Under the pieces are notes generated by a model. That model saw only the letters and a list, made by a program, of their open reading frames with translations, did no database searches and was not told the DNA's origin. Source: Membranipora membranacea (lineage: Eukaryota; Bryozoa; Gymnolaemata; Cheilostomatida; Membraniporidae). From it: a stretch of 64,000 bases of DNA. Each line of letters begins with the position of its first letter. Positions within the stretch are counted from its first letter, which is position 1. Shown here piece by piece: positions 1 to 10,332 of this stretch. The stretch is taken from assembly GCA_914767715.1 (NCBI GenBank), contig OU612069.1, forward strand, positions 14,813,387-14,877,386. The letters are read 5' to 3'. The position numbers were made by a program, and so were the translations under genes.

Positions 1-416
1 CTAAGTTGATCAAATGCTAGAGATTATGTTAAGTCTTCACAAAACAGGCAAATTTTGATGGCTGATTGACTCCTTGTGTTTCGTTTACAAGCAATTTAAA
101 GTCAGAACAGTTTTCCAGCCATACAGATGTTTTACTCATCATAATGGGTCATTCACTCACCATTGGGGTTGAAGTGCTCAGTCGTTTTGATTGAGGACCA
201 CTCGGTGTCAAAGTCGGTGAGCTAGTTCTTTTTTGTAAGACAGTGGAAGTCTGTTAAAGGAAGATTTAGATGGTTAGAGCTTCACATCAACAAAGAGTGT
301 AACAGCTTAAAAGTGCCTGCTTGTTCAGTCATGGCCACATTTCCAATCATTCACATCATTGATCTACTGGTGATTGTGAGTTGACAAACTTGTTGGATAG
401 GCTCATAGCCATATGG

Positions 417-510
417 AGTTACAAGCATGTATACTTTGCCACTTTCTATGATCATAGACATTGGCAATGTATACATGCTTGTAACTCAATGAACTAAGTT
501 TAGTTCATTG
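417..510. repeat. two adjacent hairpins (foldback sequence)
   Basis: The first hairpin has 18-bp perfect outer arms (AGTTACAAGCATGTATAC at 417-434 and its complement at 469-486). The pairing continues inward to about 441/462 with one mismatch, and the loop contains the palindrome CTATGATCATAG at 446-457. A second hairpin follows directly, with 11-bp arms CAATGAACTAA (487-497) and TTAGTTCATTG (500-510). This looks like a short foldback or MITE remnant; no target duplication was identified. Confidence 0.6.
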
Positions 511-673
511 GTGTACCTAACTGCTTGACAAATAGCACTGGTTGTCAGGAAAATCCCCGTTGTCATTGACTATCCACCACTGAATTAGATTCTTCTCTTA
601 GAATGGAAATAGTATCATTGCGTTATACGGTTAGGACACTAAACACAGGGACCCATCTGACTGTTATCTGATT

Positions 674-798
674 GGCTGTCCCTAGTAGCATGAATAATTA
701 GCCTGAGCAATAGTCTTGTTTACAAAATTGCACACAGTAATTATACCCCATACGGTGTCGATGATTAGGGCATTTCTAGATTGCTACTAGGGACTGGC
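674..798. repeat. short inverted repeat, possible MITE
   Basis: A segment of about 125 bp is bounded by inverted copies of a sequence containing CCCTAGTAGCA (near 680-690) and TGCTACTAGGG (near 782-792), with partial extension to GGCT/AGCC at the outer ends. No coding potential is seen inside. The structure suggests a small non-autonomous DNA element, but no target duplication was established. Confidence 0.35.
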
Positions 799-1317
799 TA
801 TTTTTGCAAGCCCTTTGTTTTGCAAAAGAAAGCTAATGATGCTATTCCAGATATGGAATTCAATGCTATCCACACATGGAAATCCCAAATAGTTATGTTC
901 AAGGTAGTTTCAGTTTGTATGGAAAGTGAAACTACCACTTAAATCATTTTGGTGCCTTTTTTTAAAAGAGAGTCATGACCAATTGTGAGAGCTTTTTGTT
1001 CTAAGGAACCAATTAGCAGGATGTATCAACTATTGAACTAATCAGAGTAGTGTTTAGTGAGCAATAATTTCAGACAATACTACAGTTACAGACGAGGAAC
1101 CTAAGGTGTTGCACTGATAATAAATTAAAGAAGGTGAGTAAGATGAACTAGTATGATTATTTTACTTGAAGCATTCAAACAGATGAAAGAAATGTGAACA
1201 GTTGCGCCTTATTTAACATTGATTCATGGCATGAACTTGCTTGAACTGTAGCTGTTTGTTGCACTGGCAAATGAATTAAACACCCACCATGAAAAAATGA
1301 CATCTATTCCACACGAC

Positions 1318-1409
1318 CACAGGTCTACTACAAAACCTGGGATTTTGGAGTAGACCTGTGATCAGGGAGAATTAATTTATTCTCCCTGCTGTGATCTATT
1401 AATTTATAG
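1318..1409. repeat. cluster of three hairpins
   Basis: Three palindromes lie end to end: arms CACAGGTCTACT (1318-1329) and AGTAGACCTGTG (1349-1360); arms CAGGGAGAAT (1363-1372) and ATTCTCCCTG (1379-1388); and an AT-rich imperfect palindrome around 1396-1409. They are probably a foldback-element remnant lying downstream of the last recognised exon of the minus-strand gene. Nothing else recognisable was seen between positions 1 and 1490 apart from the two structures listed separately. Confidence 0.5.
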
Positions 1410-1544
1410 AGGTATAATATATGTATATATATTTCTAACAAACATCAGTCGGAAGTTATTCTTTACTCAAGTTGTTACTCCTTGGTTAGATCAATGGTTA
1501 GATTGGCAAGTAGGCCTTATTATGAAAAAAAAATTAACCCATAC

Positions 1545-2099
1545 CTGTAGTGACTTGTAGTAGCTCCGCAGCTCTACTAATACTGAATAGTCAGAAGTAA
1601 ACATGTTTAGATCTTGATAATCCAGCTTTCGGAATACTTCAACTGAGTTTATTTTGTGCTCTACAATTAACAGGAACATGATTAGCTTATCTTATCCACT
1701 ATACTTATCCATGACATTTCTGCTGAGGGTCGCATCACAATGTCACTTCTGTGCTGGGGGTAGAATATAATGGTCGGTGGCTACTTAGGTGAAAACAGTC
1801 TGAAACTAACATTGTATGCCTAGTACAGCAATCATTCACTCTTGCTGTGGAAATTTTTCTCATCAACTACTTATAAACAAGTTTTAAACCAGTAGGCTAT
1901 TTAAGTTAGGATAAATCTTTCTAATTCCAAAACCAATGAACTTCATTCCAAAACCTGATGAATTAAATACCGAAAATGCACAGTCATTGTTCTTACCTTG
2001 AGCTATGCTGACAACATTCTGCCCAAATTGATGAAGTATGTGTTCATCAAATTCAAAATCCTCCTCTAGTAATGTTGACATGGCTCCTGTTATGCTCAT
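1545..2099 (-). CDS. unrecognised gene, first two exons (3' part outside window or unseen)
   Basis: Two exons fit together on the minus strand. Exon 1 (2099-1997) begins with ATG, encodes an acidic stretch (residues such as LEEDFEFDEHIL), and ends in phase 1 at a CAAG/GTAAGA donor. Exon 2 (1660-1545) follows a good TTGTAG acceptor, continues in the matching phase with VEVFRKLDYQDLNMF and a tyrosine-rich end, and closes at CAG/GTATGG in phase 0. Both exons stay open only in this frame. No further exon was identified before position 1, so the gene is incomplete here. The family is not recognised. It starts 275 bp from the divergent C2H2 gene, which suggests shared promoter sequence. Confidence 0.55.
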
Positions 2100-2373
2100 C
2101 GTTGCAATGCGGTGATGTAATGATTACACTTCTAGCAATGACTTAAACTATAAACAGTAACCAATTTTGTATGCTATTATTTCTTCACCTTAATCTCCCC
2201 ATTGTAAAGGCTCCATCACATAAGTTCTAAGCAAAATATATTTGCTCTAAAATTGTTATTACTTTTCTTTGAAGACTATTCTCTGCCACTGTTTGCTGTT
2301 CATGGTGTGAACAACTGATAGCATCTCTGAAGATAATTGAAGTTAAAGAAAGGATATTCTGTTGCAATAAACA
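2100..2373. promoter_or_regulatory. probable bidirectional promoter region
   Basis: This 274-bp gap separates the start codon of the minus-strand gene (2099) from that of the plus-strand C2H2 gene (2374). Both genes must be controlled from here or from their short 5' leaders. No canonical TATA box is obvious; the assignment rests on the head-to-head arrangement. Confidence 0.4.
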
Positions 2374-5300
2374 ATGGAGTCAGGTAAGTTGTTCTGAACC
2401 CGTTTGCTATGCCTGCCTGCACACATTTCCATTTTGCTTGCAAATGTAGGCCTATTCCCTACCCTACCCTTCCCTACCCCAATGGATGTTGATAATATAA
2501 TCTAATACAGCAATGTTTTGGCTATAAATCTATTACCTCTTCACCTTCGGAGATCGTCTCAGATGCAGATCCAATAGTTGAGAATTTTGTCTGAGATTCA
2601 AAGAATGTGATGAAACTATAGGCTTAAAAATAACGAACATATATTAATTCCATGGATAATATCTAGTTTTTCAGTGCATAGTGAAATATGAAAAGAGCAA
2701 CCATTAAGTTAAAAGACTGACCATTTTCTTCCAAATGTGGAAGAGCACAGTAAATTGTGCAGGTTGTTCATTTAGTTTTGCAGATTTGAATGAGTACTGA
2801 TGTAGGTCCTTCCATTTGACCACCTATTAAAACTATGTGTGAAATGCCCTAATTACCCATTATTCCTATATCTTCAAGGATCTACTGATTAAGCAGACAA
2901 TTTTACATGCTCTTTTCAAGTTCAGCCATATCATTTTTTTAGCTTCTGTCACCGAAAACCAAAGTGCGAGTCCACTGAAATGCTCATATTGTCATCTTCA
3001 GTTCAGGGATCTTAGTGTGCGACGGTTGATGACTCATCTACGTGAGACACATCACAAGGGATACAGAGGTATTCCGGATCAGCTGGTGAGTTATGATCCA
3101 AGTTACATATTTATTAACAGTGACATAATACATACAATTTTCAAAGAGCGATATCATAATCACAATGGTCCCATGTTGCAATTTCGGAGTAATTGCCATT
3201 AAAGTCATATTCCGATTGTGACGAATGACTTTTTCGACGGAATACACATACCGGTTGAATCTAACTAAATCCAATTAGGCGTGGCTGAATGGTCAGCGAG
3301 CGCTTGCACAAAATGACTTCAAAGGGTGCTGACGAGGGAGATCCTGGTTCAGTCCCAGCAGCGGCAGTTGTTTTTCAGGTTTTTCCATCATGGAAATTGT
3401 TAGCATTCATCGTTCAAAATCGAATTAAACCATGGGACCATAGTGAATGAAATTTCAAAACCATATTTTGTTGTCTCAGAAACACCCATCAGAATTGAAT
3501 TGCTTAGCTATCGAATTCAAGCAGTAGGGTTTGGTCATTTGACTTAGCTGAAGGAGTTGTAAATATTTAAGAAAAAGACCTGGCTTTGAGCACTGCACTG
3601 TCAACTCTATAGTGTTTAACTCATGGTTTAGGAATTGGGTATTGACAATTAAGCATAGAATTGAGGGTCTTTATCAATAGCTCTAATTTGTAAGCTGATG
3701 CACTAGTTCTTTGTTTCATATTCTCATGTTCCCATACTTTCTAGAGAGTAAAGAGATAGGTTAATTTTAAAACTTCGAAAGGCAACTGCAATATTTTGTC
3801 ACACTAAAGATTCTTGCCTGGACCAGCTTTATGCTGCTAGAGTTATGAGTATTATAATTGGGCACGCAAACTTAAGTTTTGGTGCAGTTGTATCCCCTTT
3901 TTCATAATGATACCTTGCAATTGCAAGTCATTGCTCTAGTAGTGAGGTAAAAATAGCTCAATGTTCTCCAAATCCACTCACGAATACATCTTAGTTAGCA
4001 ACTACAGATGTTGCCGGTTTTTGCCACTGAGTGTTCTTTGTGAGTGAGTTGAATAGCTTAGCTATTGAATTCTAGCATTAAGTCACAGTAGGGTTTGGTC
4101 ATTGAACTTAGCTGAAGGAGTTGTAAAAATTTTAGAAAACTAATTGTGTAAATCCATGACATAATGGAATCTGATTGTGCATGGCTAGTGTTTACATCAT
4201 TAAGACTATTATCATTGGGCATGAAAATTGAGTTTTAGAGAACTTAATGTTTTTTGTAAAGGAAAATTTCATGTAATACAGTGTAGATCACTTGCAGATA
4301 ATTTTTCTAGCAGTCAGCGGAAAAATATCCCATGGTCTCCCATTAAGATAGGCCAAAATCACAACCACATCCTCTTAAATCGCAATTATAGGGCTAGCTG
4401 GTTTTGCCATGGATAGTTCCCACCAGCTATATTTAGGTGTGTCCTGTCTCTGTTATTATATATTTGCACATTCAGCCAGATAATTCTATCAGTTCAGTAC
4501 CAGCTTGTCAACTCTATAGTGTTAAACTCATGGTTTAGGGCTTGGGTATTGACAATAAGCATAGAATTTAGTGCCTTTATCAATAGCTCTAATTTGTGAG
4601 CTGATGCACTAGTTCTTTGTTTCATATTATCATGTTCCCATACTTTCTAGAGAGTAGAGAGATAGATTAATTTTTAAATATTCAAAAGGCAACTGCAATA
4701 TTTTGTCACACTAAAATTACTTCCCTGGACAAGCTTTGTGCTAGCCTTGTTCACGTGACCACGGGTCTTGGTTTTTTTTGGCCGCATGAACAAGGCTAGC
4801 TTTATGCTGCTAGAGTTATGAGTATTATGCCAATTTAATTTTTGGGGTTGTTATGGCCACTTTTTCACAATGATGCCGTGCAATCGCAAGTCATTTCTCT
4901 AGTAATGAGTAAAAATTCTCTCTATGTTCTCCAAAATTCAACAGTGGAAACATCTTAGTAAGCAATTACAGGTGTTGCCGGTTTTTACCGCTGAGTGTTC
5001 TTGCCAATTATGATAGCTGTGTCGGGTGTCTCTTATTAAAGCTCCTACACACTGAGTGAGTTTATTTTATCCGTACAGTACCATGCAACTGACATTGATT
5101 ACATTCTGTACAACTGTATTAGTAGCAATTAGCATATTAGAATGTAAGAGTAAAAGAGTACAAGTCTTTTACACCTTAGTAAAGTAGCAGTTGGAGGTGA
5201 AACTCATAAACTTCAAATGCCACATTTCAGTATTATGATAACAGGTTATCACATAGTAAAGATATATATGAATATATTATATATATATCCTTACTCTGTG

Positions 5301-8300
5301 AGGGTATGCTCCAGCACAGTCTCGTGGGTAGGTAGAATGTTGACTTAACCTGGTTAGAACCCAGTTAGAACCCAGTAAGTTTGAAGATTTCAATTCTTAT
5401 TGTATACTAACAGTAACATGCAGCTGAGCAAAAATTGTATGACAAAAATTGTGTACAGTTGTTGAAAAGTTCCGGCACTACAAAAACCTCCAGCTGCCAC
5501 CTGGGTAGCACTTGGTGACTGAATTGAATGCCATGTAATCAAAGCCCTAAATCTTACACTTGAATTGAATCAGCATAAAATCTGAATGTGAAAATTATGC
5601 AAATTGCTACTGCAAATCACAGAAGTAGCTGTCTTCTGTCGCGCCTACAATCAGTTTTTAAAACTGGCTACCTGCAACCCCTGTTATCTCAAGTCATCGT
5701 AGGTTGTATTGTACAGATGAAGCGAACTTGCTGGATATGAAGGTATATCTTCAGACACAGGACACATACCTACCATGGCTGGCAAGGACAACCAGATAGC
5801 CCTGTAGTTGCAATTTAAAAGGATGTGCTTGCAGTTGAGATTATGGATTATTTTAATGTGAGAAGACAGTGAATATTAATCCACTGACTGCTAGAGAAAT
5901 GACCTTTTAGTGATCTGCATGGTGCTAAATACATGGGGAAATGGCTATGTGTGCAAATAATATAACTTCATTGCAAATGATAAAGTCAATGATCTGCCTT
6001 TTAGCTTTTGCTAACCGATTGCGTTCTTTGTGCCATGAATTTACTCATTTGAGCACTGCATTGTCCACTCTAGAGGTATTATAGCTCTTTGGATATATCC
6101 CTGTCGCCTGTCTGAATACTATATGGTAAAGCATGTAGATCTTGCGGCACCAGGCGATTAGTGCTGCAAGAGTTGTGGGTTTGAATCACATTGGGGGAGC
6201 TTTAAAGGTTGACTGTGCCAGCCCCCAGCGCCCTCGGGTGTATACCTCTTTCTGGTAAAGCATGTAGATTGTTCGATATGCCAGAAAAGTGCTCTTGAAT
6301 AACTTCGCTTGAATTTTTCAGCTTGTGTGCCTATGCTGAACAGCAAAATTTCGTTTACAAAAACTCTTGTGACGTTTTCAAAATTGTTAGAATTTTTTTC
6401 AACAAGTCATTTGGCTGCTCAAAGATAATATCGATGTCCTCCTCATTTGCATTGTTTTGATAATTGTTTATTTCAGCAATGTGGAAACTGTACATTTAAC
6501 ACGACGGGTACAAGAAAGTTCACCAACCATGTCACAAGTAAACACGGGCCAAATTCTAAGATTCAGCAGAGCAATTTCCCAGGTATGCGTCCTAACTGTG
6601 GAAAGTGGAATGAGAACTTGCAGGTCAAGAAGTTTGTCTTAAATACTGACTTCAATATAATAGGAGGATTGAACTGAGATTTGCTATCTTGGTTCTAAAA
6701 ACAATGACTTACCGATTGAAAAATAACTCTGTATGTGACTGGCATTTACATTGCGGAAAAGGACTTCACGATGCCCGTGCCAAGTACCAGTGTTATTTTA
6801 TAATTTATAGAAGGCAAATGTTCTCATGATTCAAATGTAGAAGAGACAAACTACACAAAAACTCCTGAGGACGTATCTCAGCCAGAACAAATGTTGCCGA
6901 CTGCACTAGGTGAGCTGAAGACATGTTATCCATCCTCAATACAGTTTCATTCTAATCTAATCTGACTTCCCTTCTGTTCAAGAAAGCGTCCATGAGCAAG
7001 GAGACCCATTGTGCATTGGCTGGGCTTGAATGTGACATAAAAGTCAATGAATTTATTTTGGACCCTTTAAAAGCTGTAATTAATATGCCTTGATGAATGT
7101 ATGCAGGTCAATGTCCAGAGCCTTCAGTAGATGATATGTGTCAGGAAGATGCCGACAACACATGTGCTGATATACAAATGGACGGGTCCGCTCACATAGA
7201 ATCGTTTGTCTCAAGGTTGGTTCCCATCCATCGTTTTACTGGCGATTGATTTGCTTGTCGAAAATCAGATAAATGGCGATGATCGATGTGACCTGCAAAT
7301 CACATTGCGTAACAATGCTACTCAATGTGGAAAATCTGGTGGAGTACCAACGGTGAACACATAAATTAAGTACAAACTCTGACTGGGCTAAGTTAGTACC
7401 CAGTTACTCATTGTACACAGCAATAAATTTTATTCAGCGAATAATAAAAATGACAGTTGAAGTCTCACAAATACACTCTTATTCTGTCAATATGTCTGAG
7501 ATGGCTAACTATAATAAAAAACTATGCACTGGCACTATCAGCTGCTAAATTATATTTCCCAGATTCGTACTAGAGTTATACAGTAAAGGAAGCACAACTC
7601 GGTCGACCATTCAACATGTTATAGAAGCAACTTCGGAGCTGATGAACACCATTTTGGAGGATGTTCGCCGAAGATCTGAGGAGCTAGTGAAAGGCTGGTT
7701 AATATTCTCTATTTCATCTTTTCCTAAGCTAAAAACTAATGCGGATGAACCAGAATTGTTTTTGTCATAGTTTAATTGCTTCTAGGAACAGTTTTAATGA
7801 AAGTGACATTGACCATGTCGATTTTAGGGTTAATCGATACATGGGAACAGCATTTAGGTTTACTTCCGGTAGCATCGTCATTCAAATTCAGGAATCGTGT
7901 TGATTAGCTTTGGTAGCATATGATGGCGTAGATGAATGGTTAGTGAAAAAGACTGGCGGCAGTTCTTTTTTTAAGTTTTATCATAATAGAAATCGTAAGC
8001 ATTCTTCATTTGATTCGTGAGCGGACAAGCCATTTGCTTTCAAACCCCAATAACATGATCAATTGATAGGTATGAATCTCCATTTATGATCAATGTGGTT
8101 TAGGCGACGGAGACAAATGAATGATATTAGGAAAGCTACCTTATTTTTGTCAGCGCCATATAATCAAAAATTGTTGCCTCCAGCTGATATGCTGCCAACC
8201 ACATAAGAATTAAAGTGTAGTTGATACACGATAGATGATTAATCAATGGTCCAAAAAACAGAGTTGCTTATGGGCTGTATTGTACAGATCTGTTCACGAA

Positions 8301-10054
8301 TAAATTATTGCCGGACCCCATCTCCGTCGTAGCTGTATCATATCGTAGCTTCTTATAAACCAAATGATCAGTGAAATTTGAATATAAAATTAAGTTTGTA
8401 TATAAATGAATTGACTTGTGTTCTTGTAGATTTCATGATAAGAAGAACAAACCTTCAGCTATTTTGTTGGAGCGTGGGGAAGTCAAGGTCAGACAGACAT
8501 CATCTCAGATGTGGTGTTTGCTGAGGTTGCTACCTTTTATGATCGGGAGTGTGATAGGCAAGGGGGATGAGAAATGGGAAGTGTACCTTCAACTGAGAGA
8601 GATTGTGGAATATATATTCAGTCCCGTGACAACTGAATCTTCAACCTATGTGCTGGAATGGCTTGTCCAGGTTCACCATGAGAACTTTTTATCGGTGCGT
8701 TGATCAGTTTTATCATTGAGGGATTTATGTAGATTTGCCAGCATTCCAGTTGTCCCGTTTCTACTGGTGAGCCTGTGGTGGCGGGAAACGCATGCTTGAT
8801 CTAGGACTGATGTACTAAATGAGCTCTTGTATCCTTATAATAAACAATGTTCCCAGTTGTCATCAAACCTGATTATTTGGCATGAGCTTATATATTCTTA
8901 ACCCTATTAGCCATCACAGCTGTCCTTTTATTTACAGATATACCCAGGAGAGACACTGACGCCCAAGCATCATTTCATGACCCATTATGGACAGGCGGTG
9001 CGACGTAATGGCCCACTAAGTGATTATTGGTGCATCAGATTTGAAGCCAAGCATAAGATGGCTAAACTAGTCGCATCATCATCATGTGAGTAAAGAGAGT
9101 CTTTGGTTATGAGTACTGCTATCAAATATGATCAAATGATGTTGCCAATTTGAAAAATAGAAACCTTACGATATTATTGTTGTGTGTTAGATCGTGTATG
9201 CAGAAATCATATGAATCAGTTTTACAATTGTTGACCGCTGACCTAGAAGCAGTTTGATCCAGTGTGCCTACAAACCAGGTGGTCCTCTTCTATTGGTTAG
9301 TCGCAGCAATGGGACCAGTGGAGGGGGAACAACTCCAAATACTGGCGAATGGACCAAACTTGGACCTACTTGGACCTGCTTGGACTACCTCTGACCCAAC
9401 AATCATTTTACATCGTTATATGCATGCTATAGATAATTAATAAAATATTAATCAGTCAGAATTTAACCATAAACACGAAAAAAATTATATTCAACCCCCC
9501 ACTAACAGCTACATCCTCACACTAAATAATTCCATAACAATACTCACAACATCAGCGCATTCAGCATTCACAACAAACATTAATATTATACAGAGATTGT
9601 TTAACTCCTGATGCTTTTTGCTCCATCCACAGGTAATTTCATCAATGTACCTAAGACAGTAGCCACCAGATACCAGCTCAACTCATTCCACCACTGGAGC
9701 AAGCAGGTTGATTTGGTAACTCCGCCAACATCGTATCATCATAAAGGAGGGGTTGTCACATCAGTGGATTATAAAGGGAGTAGCTACCATGTTGGAATGG
9801 CAGTCTGCTTATCTGTGCTGGATGATGGTCAGCCAGAAATATGGATCATTGACAAGATACTCAATGGCCCAATGCTAGTGTGCTATTCTGCCAGCGTAGA
9901 TTATGACCCCAACATAAGGGCATATCTAATATCTGACACAAATAAGAATAATGTAAGTAATATTATGATAAGTGCCCTTAGGAACAAAGCACCAATGGAC
10001 ATTCTTTACTATAAAAACAGTAAAGTTATATCACAGCGAGGAGTATTTGTTTAG
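2374..10054 (+). CDS. C2H2 zinc-finger protein with CACTA-transposase-like C-terminal domain
   Basis: Ten exons join without a frame break into 502 codons plus stop: 2374-2383, 2943-3085, 6477-6582, 6811-6909, 7107-7215, 7563-7697, 7786-7857, 8430-8694, 8938-9085 and 9633-10054, all with GT-AG borders. Finger 1 is C17-C20-H35-H40 and finger 2 is C53-C56-H69-H74. A low-complexity acidic linker follows, then a helical region (about 155-200), a domain around 230-313 (MWCLLRLLPFMIG), and the block LTPKHHFMTHY...GPLSDYWCIRFEAKH at about 320-352. That block aligns with the DUF4218-like part of the transposase at 33-35 kb in this window. This general type of uncharacterised protein occurs in many invertebrates and fishes. 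The upstream catalytic part of a CACTA transposase is absent, so it is either a domesticated gene or an accessory protein of another element. Function is unknown; DNA binding is inferred from the fingers. An AATAAA lies 273 bp past the stop. Confidence 0.8.
3277..3430 (+). repeat. tRNA-derived SINE in intron 2 of the C2H2 gene
   Basis: A tRNA-like head contains an A-box-like TGGCTGAATGG (3282-3292) and a B-box-like GGTTCAGTCCC (3346-3356). A tail follows (GCGGCAG, T-rich tract, CATGGAAATTGTTAGCATTC). The tail recurs at 7929-8025, showing a dispersed family rather than a single tRNA gene. Confidence 0.6.
4141..4500 (+). repeat. dispersed repeat, copy 1 (copy 2 at 43770-44170)
   Basis: About 360 bp with the same landmarks in the same order as 43770-44170: GTGTAAATCCATGACA, the CAGTCAGYGGAAAA region, an AAAATCWCAACCRCA stretch, CTCTTAAATCGCAATTA or its variant, and ATATTTAGGTGTGTCCTGT near the end. 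It interrupts copy two of the local tandem duplication, so it probably inserted after the duplication. No open reading frame of note. Class unknown. Confidence 0.6.
4740..4800. repeat. foldback element with 14-bp perfect arms
   Basis: GCTAGCCTTGTTCA (4740-4753) and its exact complement (4787-4800) bracket a 33-bp loop. Comparison with the uninterrupted first copy of the surrounding duplication (near 3828) shows that this segment is extra sequence between GGACAAGCTTTGTGCTAG and GCTTTATGCTGCTAGAG, so it is an insertion. Confidence 0.6.
6124..6269 (+). mobile_element. short tRNA-like SINE with 17-bp target-site duplication
   Basis: The 17-bp direct repeat TGGTAAAGCATGTAGAT at 6124-6140 and 6253-6269 flanks a 112-bp insert. 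The insert carries a B-box-like GGTTTGAATC (6178-6187) and an A-box-like GGCGATTAGTG upstream, consistent with a retroposed tRNA-related SINE. It lies in intron 2 of the C2H2 gene, about 200 bp before exon 3. Confidence 0.65.
7929..8025 (+). repeat. internally deleted copy of the SINE at 3277
   Basis: The head ATGGCGTAGATGAATGGTTAG resembles GGCGTGGCTGAATGGTCAG of the 3277 copy, and the tail GGCGGCAGTTSTTTTT...AGAAATCGTAAGCATTC matches its tail. The middle, including the B-box, is missing. It sits in the intron between 7857 and 8430 of the C2H2 gene. Confidence 0.5.
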
Positions 10055-10326
10055 TTGTGTGATGGTGCGATTTCCAATTTTATCACTGTCTTGTCATACT
10101 TAGGAAACTTTTCTCTGTATATGAGAGGTCAGTTGGCATATTTCTATTGCATACAGATTTGAGATTATGACATTGTGCCGCTCCAATCCCAGTTATAACA
10201 TGTAACAACTTTTTATTTGGACTGTACTCCATTCATGCTGTATATACTCTTTATTATATAAAATTTGTAATTTCACTTGCAGCTGAATGCACTCAAGCTG
10301 ATTTTTTCTATTACAACTTCAGACTG

Positions 10327-10332
10327 AATAAA
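10327..10332 (+). terminator. polyadenylation signal AATAAA
   Basis: A canonical AATAAA lies 273 bp after the stop codon of the C2H2 gene and is the probable 3' end signal of its transcript. Confidence 0.45.

Larger units (their letters stand above)
3481..5001 (+). repeat. tandem duplication of ~0.55 kb, second copy interrupted
   Basis: Copy one spans about 3500-4034 and copy two about 4070-5001. Shared landmarks include the GGGTTTGGTCATTTGACTT region (3528 and 4090), the segment from GTCAACTCTATAGTGTT onward (about 3600 and 4507), CAACTGCAATATTTTGTCAC (3783 and 4687), and GATGTTGCCGGTTTTT (near 4007 and 4972). Copy two is interrupted by a separate dispersed repeat (about 4141-4500) and by a foldback element (4740-4800). 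All of it lies in intron 2 of the C2H2 gene. Confidence 0.75.

Noticed and set aside
9420-9600. Strand-biased A/C-rich tract as a regulatory element
   Set aside because: It lies in an intron of the C2H2 gene just before the last exon and shows no repeat or motif beyond composition.
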